Below are positions 23,533 to 31,600 of a stretch of 64,000 bases of DNA, one piece after another (position 1 is the first letter of the stretch; every line of letters starts with the position of its first letter). The stretch lies in contig NZ_OCMY01000004.1 in assembly GCF_900215435.1 (NCBI RefSeq), positions 22,639 through 86,638 of the forward strand. The letters are read 5' to 3'. This stretch comes from Candidatus Pantoea floridensis (lineage in GTDB: Bacteria; Pseudomonadota; Gammaproteobacteria; Enterobacterales; Enterobacteriaceae). The notes under the pieces are model-generated. The model had not been told where the DNA came from, made no database searches, and worked only from the letters and a program-made list of their open reading frames with translations. The translations under genes and the position numbers were made by a program.

Positions 23533-24447
23533 ATGATTTCTAAACTCATACTCATAAAAAAATCGCTGACGCCGGGCAAACCCGGAAAATTAGTTTTAAA
23601 GAGAACACTCAGCAATAAAGACGCAGACAGCCTGGTTATGAGCATGCTGGACATTGAAGCATTTGCTCAACACTATCTGGTGTACGAATGCGCAATGATT
23701 AACTATGACTCGTTTATTTCAGCTGACAGTGCACTTATTGAAAAATTTAAGCACTACGGAAATAACCCCGGCGAAAACCTGTTTGGTGAGTTTAGCCGGG
23801 ATCTTAACCTGACGCTGCTAAATTTTTTGACGTCCGTTAAATTAATGCTGGAATATCTTGAAAAATCGCTCAGCAATAAATACGGTAAAGGATCAGAGGA
23901 ATTTCAGCGCTGTAAATCCGTTCAGAACGGTCATTATGACGATAAATTTTCGTACCGCTTTATGTACGAACTGCGCAATTATATGCAGCACAGTGGTCTT
24001 CCGCCCATTAATTATGAGGCAACAAAAGAGTTTGGCATGCGCGATGGAAAGCCAGGATTTTTGGCTAACATGCATGTTGGTTTTAACCGTACGGCGCTGC
24101 TTCAGAATTCGTACAAATGGAAAGCTGTCGTCAAAAATGAAATGGAGGCTATGACCGGCGACATTCCCGCGCCAACCTACATGCATGAATACATGATAGC
24201 CGCGCAGGATATATTTTTGCGATCAACTGACAGAGCGCTTTATCAACGCGCCCTGAATGCCAAGCAGGCGCTGCTGACGGCGCTGAACAAGCCTGATTTT
24301 TACTATAAAGATGAACATATCATCGTAGCTGATGACGGCACTACCACGGATATTATGTCGCTGCCGCTAGTGCGGCTCAGCGCCTCACTGTTGGGTAAGT
24401 TAGATCAGTTCACCGGGCAGCTCAGGCAAAACGGCATCGATGACTGA
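23533..24447 (+). CDS. HEPN-like protein of the AT-rich island
   Basis: From ATG 23533 the protein has 304 residues; a GTG at 23521 is an alternative start. A helical middle region contains FMYELRNYMQHSGLPP, where R-N-x3-H (RX4H spacing) matches the catalytic motif of HEPN ribonucleases and of cell-surveillance toxins. A second helical bundle follows. The fold assignment rests on this motif and helical character alone. It is the second gene between the paired 28-bp sites. Role inferred: defence or toxin effector. Confidence 0.5.
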   Translation: MISKLILIKKSLTPGKPGKLVLKRTLSNKDADSLVMSMLDIEAFAQHYLVYECAMINYDSFISADSALIEKFKHYGNNPGENLFGEFSRDLNLTLLNFLTSVKLMLEYLEKSLSNKYGKGSEEFQRCKSVQNGHYDDKFSYRFMYELRNYMQHSGLPPINYEATKEFGMRDGKPGFLANMHVGFNRTALLQNSYKWKAVVKNEMEAMTGDIPAPTYMHEYMIAAQDIFLRSTDRALYQRALNAKQALLTALNKPDFYYKDEHIIVADDGTTTDIMSLPLVRLSASLLGKLDQFTGQLRQNGIDD

Positions 24448-24470
24448 ACTTTCAAAGCAGACATTTGTAA

Positions 24471-24498
24471 ACCAGGTAGTTTACTCTGAATGCCTGGT
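24471..24498. other. 28-bp inverted-repeat site, partner of the one near resD
   Basis: ACCAGGTA and TGCCTGGT flank a 12-bp spacer, 24 bp after the stop of the HEPN-like gene. It matches the 21893-21920 site at 20 of 28 positions. It may be a second ResD core or a terminator. There is no U-tract. Confidence 0.4.
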
Positions 24499-24652
24499 AT
24501 CATAGACGACAGTCGAACTCACTCATCAGTCGACTCATACAAACCGGAAAAGAAGCAATAACAAATCAATGGATCACCGACAGCATGCACGGCATTATTG
24601 TTGTTACTGCATTAAGCCCAGAGTGAGGAGTTATGTTTAACAGGAGCATCAC

Positions 24653-25867
24653 TTGACTACAGAAATCAGCATAGCCATTCAAAACGCGCTTCAGTTAGAA
24701 AACGCAGATAATATTAAAAGCTACTGGGCAGGGATTTATCTTTCCGTACTTGAATCGCTCGTCTTCCAGAATAATACGTCTATCGGGTTTCATCAGCTCT
24801 TAAAGAAAGAACTCCCCCTGACGCTCGCCAGTCTTAAAGCCAACTCAAACATGAGTACACTGAACGCACTTCTGAGCACTACATATAAAAACCATAGCTT
24901 TGAATACATTATTCGAAATATGTTTAACACCTATAAATATCAAACATTGTTTTTCAATCTGATTGATAAACTTTGTGAAGAAAATGATTGTGATAGCCGC
25001 AGCCCTTTATACTGCAAATATTTTATACTGGGTAAAGACTCTGTCACTCAGCACCCTGAAATTGACAGATTCGACTTTCGGGTTAAAACGAAAGATGGTT
25101 GGATCTCGGATAAATCAAAAATAAAAGAATATATGCAGCATTGTGATGCAGCAATTCAGGTTAGCTATTACGAAGAAAAGATAAAGGTGCTTTTTTTGGG
25201 TGAAATTGAAGGCAAGCATGGTGACAAGTTGCTCAGACCTTCCTTCTGGATAAATGATAAAAAGGGACTAGCCGAGAATCGCTGTTTTCATTTCGGTATT
25301 GGTGTAACGCCGACCCCGGATGATCTGAAAATAATCGAAAATCTGCCAAGGCAGAAGGTCAGTCAGACGCTTGTTCCGGTAGGAAAAAACAATGTGGTCG
25401 TAAACACATTTGAGCAGGTCACGGATTTGCCGAGCGATGTCAACTATGCTCTGGAGGACATGAAGAAAAAATTTAATGATAACGAGTTTAATAAACCCAA
25501 CTCACTATTTTCAGATGTTTTTTACAACAGCATTAAGATTGTTCTAGATTTAATCAATGAATACTGGAACAAAAATATAATGGAACTACTTATTGAGCTC
25601 AGGAAACTTATAGACAATTGGCCAAACAATCTCGATGTCACGATTGAGGTAATCAATGATGGCAGGGAATTACTCAGTAGTAAAAGCCTGGTTTATACCA
25701 TACCTCCGCTTGCGGGATCTGATGTTTTCATTCGTCAGGCCAAGTCTATTGAAAAACACGTAATTGAAACCAAGAAAGTCACTCCCGGAGACAGTAATAT
25801 TTCAATATCGTCTGTGTTTACAGGGAATTTCCTTTTACCACGAAGAAAAAGGATAACTAAACCCTAA
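24653..25867 (+). CDS. Unrecognised 404-residue protein of the AT-rich island
   Basis: TTG 24653, preceded by CAGGAGCATCAC, is the best-supported start. The central part has alternating beta-like segments with charged residues (RFDFRVKTKDGWI, then KIKVLFLGEIEGKHGDKL) that could form a nuclease-type core of the PD-(D/E)xK sort. The motif is not clear enough to assign. The C-terminal third is helical and asparagine-rich. It is AT-rich like its neighbours and probably heads a three-gene group with the next two. Confidence 0.55.
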   Translation: MTTEISIAIQNALQLENADNIKSYWAGIYLSVLESLVFQNNTSIGFHQLLKKELPLTLASLKANSNMSTLNALLSTTYKNHSFEYIIRNMFNTYKYQTLFFNLIDKLCEENDCDSRSPLYCKYFILGKDSVTQHPEIDRFDFRVKTKDGWISDKSKIKEYMQHCDAAIQVSYYEEKIKVLFLGEIEGKHGDKLLRPSFWINDKKGLAENRCFHFGIGVTPTPDDLKIIENLPRQKVSQTLVPVGKNNVVVNTFEQVTDLPSDVNYALEDMKKKFNDNEFNKPNSLFSDVFYNSIKIVLDLINEYWNKNIMELLIELRKLIDNWPNNLDVTIEVINDGRELLSSKSLVYTIPPLAGSDVFIRQAKSIEKHVIETKKVTPGDSNISISSVFTGNFLLPRRKRITKP

Positions 25868-25923
25868 AAAATCACATCCAATAATGGGTGAAAAGTATCT
25901 AATTTGCTAACTATGGTGATGTT

Positions 25924-26286
25924 ATGGATAGAAGCCGGTGGTTCCGTGAGTTTGATTTAAAAAAGAGTGACGATAACAACCTTTCTGGAGTTAGGGGTAA
26001 CTCTTTGGAATACGACTTTTATGTGGTTTACGTGAAAAATAAAGAGCTTAGTAAAACCGAATTTCTGGTCACTGATTATGAGGACGATAATTTAAAGGCG
26101 CTTCAGTTTACAGGAAATATGTTCAACTCAGAGATTTCCTTAAAGCCAGCTGATTTAAGCGATGACCAATTTTATGTTGAGCACTGGTATAAGGGTTATC
26201 AGTTTAAATATAACGGACTTGAGCAACTCAATGGAAAAAATTCAATAGATAAAAAACAGGCTGCATTAACTATACAAAAAAAATAA
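25924..26286 (+). CDS. Small unrecognised protein of the AT-rich island
   Basis: The 120-residue product starts at ATG 25924. It is polar, with a beta-rich central part (EYDFYVVYVKNKEL, then EFLVTDYEDD) and a lysine-rich tail. No membrane helix. It follows the 404-residue gene by 57 bp on the same strand. There is no recognised family. Confidence 0.5.
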   Translation: MDRSRWFREFDLKKSDDNNLSGVRGNSLEYDFYVVYVKNKELSKTEFLVTDYEDDNLKALQFTGNMFNSEISLKPADLSDDQFYVEHWYKGYQFKYNGLEQLNGKNSIDKKQAALTIQKK

Positions 26287-26344
26287 AAGTATACAGGCTC
26301 AGTTTAATAAAAGGCCTTTAACGCTAAGCAGTCGACAGACAATT

Positions 26345-26725
26345 TTGGAGGCGTTAACAGATATATACTTTGAAAGTAACATGCGCGAACCTGTCTATAC
26401 GGTTCAAATTTTAACGAGACTTCACAAATTCTTCTGGATGTATCATCCAGACAGTGATTCATTCATGTCTAAAACCACGTTTATTCTTAACTCACTGGTA
26501 GCCAGTGGCGATCTTAAACTCATCAATACTGGAAGTTATGCTCCAGAACCAAAAGCGCTTGCTACGCTGGAAGAATACAAGATTAAAGCTAAACAGGATG
26601 AAAAGGATCATCGCGATAAGACCTGGGCGCTTTTCTGGAGCGGTCTTGCAGTCGTATTTACCTGCCTGAGCGCTCTCGGAACGCTGGTTCAGGCCGGCAT
26701 GCTGGGTCCATTTAAACTGCTTTAG
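26345..26725 (+). CDS. Winged-helix-like protein with C-terminal membrane anchor
   Basis: The frame is open from TTG 26345; an ATG at 26381 is an alternative start with a poorer ribosome-binding site. Residues about 17-60 look like a small winged helix (MREPVYTVQILTRLHKFFW, then KTTFILNSLVASGDLK). A charged linker and a single hydrophobic helix (LFWSGLAVVFTCLSALGTL) at the C terminus follow. Membrane-anchored small regulators or sensors with this layout occur in defence cassettes, but no family is certain. Confidence 0.5.
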   Translation: MEALTDIYFESNMREPVYTVQILTRLHKFFWMYHPDSDSFMSKTTFILNSLVASGDLKLINTGSYAPEPKALATLEEYKIKAKQDEKDHRDKTWALFWSGLAVVFTCLSALGTLVQAGMLGPFKLL

Positions 26726-26987
26726 GAGCAAAGAAACTCATTAGATTGATGTTTTATCTCCATTGCCTATAAGTTTATTTTACCCTATGAGCATTCACCT
26801 AGAGGGATGGATGATCCAGTACCTCATCTAGTTTGCCCGACATGTTCACATCACACGATAGCTGGCATGCCAGCCGGCAATCTCATCTAGGCGCTCAACC
26901 TTTTAAGCATTGACCGATTTCCCAGCGTTCAGGCTTATAAAAGTTGGCCATCGGACCTTATTCATCCCACTTCGTGAACGCTTTTGT

Positions 26988-28382
26988 TCATTTCAGCCTG
27001 TTAAGTGTCTCTTCACCTTTCGTCCGGCGGGCGATTTCCTTGGCCGTCTCCTCTATGCCGGGATAAATGGTGCTCGGTTTAATATTAAGCCTGCTGAGCT
27101 CCAGAAGAATCTCTTTCTTGTTGCTGACATATATACGGTCTATTTTGAGACCACTGTGTCCGGTATCAGGTAACACAGCTTCATGCCCGTAGAGCAGAAA
27201 TGCTCCGGACTGAGATGAGATCCTTTGATTAGCAATTCTTCCACGGACAAACAGGATACGGCTCAAGTCTCCCGGACGAATTGCATTCTCAAAGTATGGT
27301 TTTTCCGCACGGATAAAATGAATTAGCCTTTTCAATTCTGCAGAACCTTCACCACGCTCATCAAGTGGAACTTCAGTTTCCGGGATGAGTGTATTTTTGT
27401 CATCCATATCTAGCAGCGACAGATTAGCAATGCAGCTGGCGGTGTCAGAATTGTAAAATTTGATCTCGTCCGCCTGGACGGAGAAGATTTTTACATCTCC
27501 AATCTTCTCTTCCTCTTCGTTTTTATCCAGCATGTCGGCGCAGCAGAAATATAGGGCAACAAGCGGATTGGCCGTTACGTCCAGCAGGCGAGTAGGCAGC
27601 CCGTAGTGCTGCATGCGGACAAGTTTATCAATCATGAAATGGTCCTGATAAAACTCTGCCGGATGGGCAGTAAGGATCTCGTTAATCATGTTCTTTTCTT
27701 TGTACCGGTACAGCGGCACGGCCTTCTCAGACCGGAACAGGGACGGTTCAAGCTTGTATCGGTAATCGCTATGTCCTCGGTAAAACACCTCCTGCCCTTC
27801 CTGAGCCTGAAATTCGTTAACTTTCTGCAGAAACTCTTCTACAGATGTTACAGGCTGCGGCAAAGGCGGTTCTTCGACAGGAGCATGCAGCTGAGGCGGT
27901 TCTTCAACAGGAGCTGCCGGATTGGGAAGCGGGACATATAGATTAAAAGCGCCCATCACCTCAGGAAGGCTGACTTCTTTGATAGCCCAGTGGGTTCTCA
28001 TTGTTTCAAACAGGTGATAGAAGAACCGGTCGGCGAGGGCTCTGTAGTTATCGACGTTCGCTCTTTCAAAAACATAGTGAATGCGAACCGAATACTCTAA
28101 ATTCTTCCCTTTGACGGCCACGCTTTCAAGCACGCCTACTCGGATATTGGAATATAAGCGCGAGGTTCCGTCTAGGCGTTGCTCATTGACGAACTCGGTC
28201 ATTAGAAGACAGGGCATAACTTTGAGGTCATCGAGGACCGTTTGGTTAATCTCTCTGAAAATGACCGAAAGCCGGTCACTCGTGTATTCCAGATAACGAC
28301 TCAGTGGCATCGAGCTGTAAGCAAGCTCGCCTACAGGGACCTTCCAGTCTCTATCATTCACATTCATTATCAGATTTATCAT
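26988..28382 (-). CDS. FRG-domain protein with N-terminal extension
   Basis: The 464-residue product carries an FRG domain in the middle: FYRGHSDYRYKLEPSLFR at about residues 201-218, then MQHYGLPTRLLDVTANPLVALYF near residues 264-286. The N-terminal 150 residues are a separate domain, joined by a proline-rich linker. The FRG domain occurs in proteins linked to phage defence and is of uncertain biochemical activity. The gene is convergent to the 26345 gene and divergent from the 28729 gene. Confidence 0.75.
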   Translation of the reverse strand: MINLIMNVNDRDWKVPVGELAYSSMPLSRYLEYTSDRLSVIFREINQTVLDDLKVMPCLLMTEFVNEQRLDGTSRLYSNIRVGVLESVAVKGKNLEYSVRIHYVFERANVDNYRALADRFFYHLFETMRTHWAIKEVSLPEVMGAFNLYVPLPNPAAPVEEPPQLHAPVEEPPLPQPVTSVEEFLQKVNEFQAQEGQEVFYRGHSDYRYKLEPSLFRSEKAVPLYRYKEKNMINEILTAHPAEFYQDHFMIDKLVRMQHYGLPTRLLDVTANPLVALYFCCADMLDKNEEEEKIGDVKIFSVQADEIKFYNSDTASCIANLSLLDMDDKNTLIPETEVPLDERGEGSAELKRLIHFIRAEKPYFENAIRPGDLSRILFVRGRIANQRISSQSGAFLLYGHEAVLPDTGHSGLKIDRIYVSNKKEILLELSRLNIKPSTIYPGIEETAKEIARRTKGEETLNRLK

Positions 28383-28544
28383 GAGATTCCCTTCAGTTTC
28401 ATAAATGATTGGTCATAGAAATCACTTTATCCTTTTGCGCGTATCTGAGAAACAAGATCCGCTTTCACGGGTAAATCATTCCCCCTAAAAACACTGATGA
28501 CAAGTGACTTCCTCTCAGATTTAATCTTAATCTGGCACATTTGA

Positions 28545-28615
28545 TTCTAGTATTAAAAAACAGTAAAAAGAATTATTTATGATATTAATTAGACATCATT
28601 TTAATATTAAATCAG
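28545..28615. promoter_or_regulatory. AT-rich operator-like motifs upstream of the 28729 gene
   Basis: CATCATTTTAATATTAAAT near 28594-28611 and TAGTATTAAAAAACAG near 28549 repeat the motif found on both sides of the parA operon. The gap 28383-28728 contains no gene. The likely role is divergent promoter control by the partition protein or a related regulator. Confidence 0.45.
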
Positions 28616-28728
28616 CCTATTTTTTGTTACCATGCTTACTTGTTTTAGTGATGTTAAAGCGCGAGTTTTTTTGTATTTCTCTACAAACAACGCATATAGA
28701 TTTGTGACGGCAAGGAACAGATTACTAA

Positions 28729-29709
28729 ATGAATGATTTATTCATGCGCATCCGCGCTGCACTGATCCATCAGACTGACTGGCTAATTCGCAAAAATTTC
28801 AGCTACAGAATGAACGAAGCAGCACTGCTTTTTCTTGATGACGTCACCCTCTATCGACCGACGGCTGATGCCGATACGATGCTCAGGCTGGATACCGTCT
28901 TCACGGGTTATTCAATGGAGCACCTGCCTGAGGAACTTCAGCGTATCCTCGCCAAAGTTGTTTCTTCAACTAATTCTGCTGTTCCTGATTTCGACTTCAG
29001 GAAAATAGAGAGCCTGACGGCCTCCAAAGGGTTTGGTAAAGGCCATAACCCGCACATAAATGGCAGCTGGTACAAAAACCTGTCCTCATGGGGAAAAGGG
29101 ATGTTCCCGGGTAAGAATCTGCGATCGGAAAACCTGCAGGACTGGCAGGAAAATGTCCGGCACATAGAGCGTGAAGGATTCAGACCGGACGGGCCGGTCA
29201 ACGTTCTGTACTACGAATGGTACAAGCGGTATGTGGTTTCAAATACCGGCGGTTCTCACCACGCGGCCAAGGTTATTTATCAGGCTCTCCGGGATAACCT
29301 CACCTATAACAGGGAAGCCGTGGTGGAATATCTGTCTATCGATACTGAAGCCGTTCGCGAGCTGGAGGCCCGGTATGTTGCGTTCATTTACCGGCCACAA
29401 AAGGAAGACGCCACGGGGTACAGACGAGACGCTGACACTGGCTTTCAGCTGTCTCTGAGTGAGCTGGTCGGTGAGCATATTGGCTATCTCCAGCCTGTAC
29501 ATTACAGCGAGAACATCAGGATGGCATTCATTCCTCGTTCAGAGCTGAAAGTGGATGAAGCGCGACTCAGTCAGTGGATTACCACAGCAATACAGGCGGG
29601 GAAAATTATCTCGCTGACAGACTACCTGAAAAATCCGGAGCCATTTCACGTTAAGCCTTATGTCCATGAAGTAAACGCTCCTTTGCTTAGAAGCCCGTAT
29701 GACTCCTGA
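28729..29709 (+). CDS. Plasmid protein of unknown function (possible DUF6685-like)
   Basis: The 326-residue product starts at ATG 28729. A central segment reading RYVVSNTGGSHHAAKVIYQA recalls the conserved SNxDGSHRFA motif of plasmid and phage proteins grouped as DUF6685, but I am not certain of this. The rest is mixed alpha/beta with no membrane segment. A partition-type operator motif lies 120 bp upstream. It is less AT-rich than the genes to its left. Confidence 0.5.
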   Translation: MNDLFMRIRAALIHQTDWLIRKNFSYRMNEAALLFLDDVTLYRPTADADTMLRLDTVFTGYSMEHLPEELQRILAKVVSSTNSAVPDFDFRKIESLTASKGFGKGHNPHINGSWYKNLSSWGKGMFPGKNLRSENLQDWQENVRHIEREGFRPDGPVNVLYYEWYKRYVVSNTGGSHHAAKVIYQALRDNLTYNREAVVEYLSIDTEAVRELEARYVAFIYRPQKEDATGYRRDADTGFQLSLSELVGEHIGYLQPVHYSENIRMAFIPRSELKVDEARLSQWITTAIQAGKIISLTDYLKNPEPFHVKPYVHEVNAPLLRSPYDS

Positions 29710-29802
29710 CATGTCTGCGGGCTCAAGCAGCGGCAGTTGCAGTAATAAGCCGGACTCTTCCGGCAACTAAATACTCATATAAAACGGAAAACAAGGATTT
29801 TG

Positions 29803-30060
29803 ATGATGTTTGATACCAACGTCAGAAGCACATCAGAGAGCTACTCTGCGGCGGCTTGTTCGCCCGCGAACCTGGTCACTTTACGGGATGGGGAAAATAA
29901 AATATGGGTCATCCAGAAAGAGTTGATTGCTTTTATTCGCGAAGATAAATACGGGAAGGAATGCCGCGTGGTGCTATCCAACCAGGAATGGTTCAGCGTG
30001 CCGATGACCGCGGAGTCACTGGTCACCGCGCTGGGCCTGCCGTCGCTTCCCCCGGCCTGA
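29803..30060 (+). CDS. Small protein upstream of the Rpn nuclease gene
   Basis: ATG 29803 follows CAAGGATT and gives 85 residues; the next ATG at 29806 is an alternative. The sequence shows a compact mixed fold (ENKIWVIQKELIAFIREDKY, then VLSNQEWFSVPM) and no membrane helix. Its stop is 17 bp before the rpn start, so both are probably co-transcribed. No family recognised; a regulator or partner of Rpn is possible from position. Confidence 0.55.
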   Translation: MMFDTNVRSTSESYSAAACSPANLVTLRDGENKIWVIQKELIAFIREDKYGKECRVVLSNQEWFSVPMTAESLVTALGLPSLPPA

Positions 30061-30077
30061 GAAGAAAGGAACCAGAC

Positions 30078-30989
30078 GTGAAAAAAACGACACCGGTGCC
30101 TCACGATGCGGCCTTTAAGGCCTTCCTGACGCATCCCGATACCGCCCGTGACTTTATCGAGCTGCACCTGCCAGCGGAGCTTCGCGCCGTCTGCGACCTC
30201 AGCACGCTAAAACTTGAGTCGGGCAGCTTCGTGGAGGAAAGCCTTCGCGCCTACTACAGCGACGTACTTTACAGCCTGAAAACCGCCGCCGGCGACGGCT
30301 ACATTCACGTGCTCATCGAGCACCAGTCGACGCCCGATCGCCACATGGCGTTCCGCCTGATGCGCTACGCCGTGGCCGCCATGCAGCGCCACCTCGATGC
30401 TGGCCATAAAAAGCTACCGCTGGTCATTCCCGTGCTGTTCTACACCGGACGGCGCAGCCCGTACCCGTACTCCACCGACTGGCTGCAGGAGTTTGACGAC
30501 CCGGCACTGGCCGGGAGCCTCTACGGCGCTCCGTTCCCGCTGGTCGACGTCACGGTTATCCCGGACGAGGAGATCATGAACCATCGCAGCATGGCGGCGC
30601 TTACGCTGCTGCAGAAGCACATTCACCGGCGCGACCTTGCCGACCTGCTGGACCGGCTGGCCGCCACCCTGATGGCCGGTCACCTGACGGGACAGCAGCT
30701 GGTTTCGCTGATAAACTACCTCGTACAGGCGGGCGAAACTGACGATGCCGAAGCCTTCGTACGCAACCTGGCGCAGAGAGTGCCGCAGCATGAGGACGAA
30801 CTGATGACGATTGCACAGCAGCTTGAGCAGAAGGGCCTGGAGAAAGGGCGCATGGAAGGGCGTCAGGAAGGGCGTCAGGAAGGTAAAATGGAGGTTGCGC
30901 GCAACCTGCTGGCAAAAGGCATTCCGCTGGACTCAGTAAGGGAACTGACCGGGCTGTCAGACGACGATCTCGCAAAAATTCACCACTGA
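30078..30989 (+). CDS. Rpn-family recombination-promoting nuclease (YhgA-like)
   Basis: GTG 30078, 7 bp after GAAAGGA, gives a 303-residue protein typical of the Rpn/YhgA family. DAAFKAFLTHPDTARDFIELHLP opens the PD-(D/E)xK nuclease domain. YIHVLIEHQSTPDRHMAFRL contains the conserved IEHQS motif, and PLVIPVLFYTG follows. The C terminus has the repeated GRMEGRQEGRQEGKMEVARNLL tract common in the family. E. coli Rpn proteins are nucleases that promote RecA-independent recombination. Upstream in-frame codons overlap the previous gene and were not used. Confidence 0.88.
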   Translation: MKKTTPVPHDAAFKAFLTHPDTARDFIELHLPAELRAVCDLSTLKLESGSFVEESLRAYYSDVLYSLKTAAGDGYIHVLIEHQSTPDRHMAFRLMRYAVAAMQRHLDAGHKKLPLVIPVLFYTGRRSPYPYSTDWLQEFDDPALAGSLYGAPFPLVDVTVIPDEEIMNHRSMAALTLLQKHIHRRDLADLLDRLAATLMAGHLTGQQLVSLINYLVQAGETDDAEAFVRNLAQRVPQHEDELMTIAQQLEQKGLEKGRMEGRQEGRQEGKMEVARNLLAKGIPLDSVRELTGLSDDDLAKIHH

Positions 30990-31011
30990 TTTATCCAGGG
31001 ATAACGAAACC

Positions 31012-31245
31012 ATGCCCAATGAACTGACGAAATTAATTGACGGCGGCGCCCAGGCTCTGTCGTCCTGGCTGCCGGCAGGGTTACGCACGTTGCTGAATGA
31101 CGGCGCTCATCTGATGAACTCATGGATGGACATGAATCAGGTGACAGAGCTGACCGGCGTGATCGTGATTGCAGGGCTGTTTATTACCGGGCTCTCGATG
31201 ATCGGCATTATGCTGGGATCGCCAGCCTCATCGCATCAGAAGTAA
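31012..31245 (+). CDS. Small single-pass membrane protein
   Basis: The 77-residue product starts at ATG 31012, 23 bp after rpn, and has one strong hydrophobic helix (VTELTGVIVIAGLFITGLSM) at about residues 44-66. The N-terminal half is amphipathic. It probably belongs to the rpn transcription unit. No family recognised. Confidence 0.55.
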   Translation: MPNELTKLIDGGAQALSSWLPAGLRTLLNDGAHLMNSWMDMNQVTELTGVIVIAGLFITGLSMIGIMLGSPASSHQK

Positions 31246-31300
31246 ACCGGGCCCCTGCCAGGGGGCTTATGTCCATACCTGCCCCGGACGTCATCGCCTT

Positions 31301-31546
31301 TCATTCTCCCTTCGGTTCCTTTTGATAAACCAGATCGGTCCCGCGCGGGAACTGCAGTGCCAGATTACGGTAATACTGCAGCCGTTCCCTGAAGTATTCA
31401 CGCAATTCCTCTGGCTGCTGCCTTTCAGCTTCGGCCGGGATAACGGGAAGGTTAAGGCGCTCTTTGTACGCCACGCCTGAGGCGGCAAGATCCACGTTGA
31501 CCTTTGCGCGTTCTTCCGTGCTTCGTGCGGCTAAATTGTGTTTCAT
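31301..31546 (-). CDS. holE: DNA polymerase III theta subunit homologue (HolE/HOT-like)
   Basis: The 81-residue product closely follows the theta family, including phage P1 HOT: NLAARSTEERAKVNVDLAAS and GVAYKERLNLPVIP at the N terminus, then LREYFRERLQYYRNLALQFPRG. Theta binds and stabilises the epsilon proofreading subunit of polymerase III. A plasmid copy may tune replication fidelity or support plasmid replication in varied hosts. The gene starts at ATG 31546 after AGGAGG and is divergent from the SRAP gene with only 54 bp between the starts. Confidence 0.9.
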   Translation of the reverse strand: MKHNLAARSTEERAKVNVDLAASGVAYKERLNLPVIPAEAERQQPEELREYFRERLQYYRNLALQFPRGTDLVYQKEPKGE

Positions 31547-31600
31547 GTTAAATCCTCCTGACGTCAGTATACCCCGCTATCCTTACAGCAGGAGGTGTCT
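31547..31600. promoter_or_regulatory. Divergent holE / SRAP promoter region
   Basis: Between the two start codons lie a leftward TATACT -10-like element (31566-31571), a rightward TATCCT element (31578-31583), a CTGACGTCAG palindrome at 31558-31567 and AGGAGG ribosome-binding sites in both directions. I see no LexA box. Confidence 0.5.
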
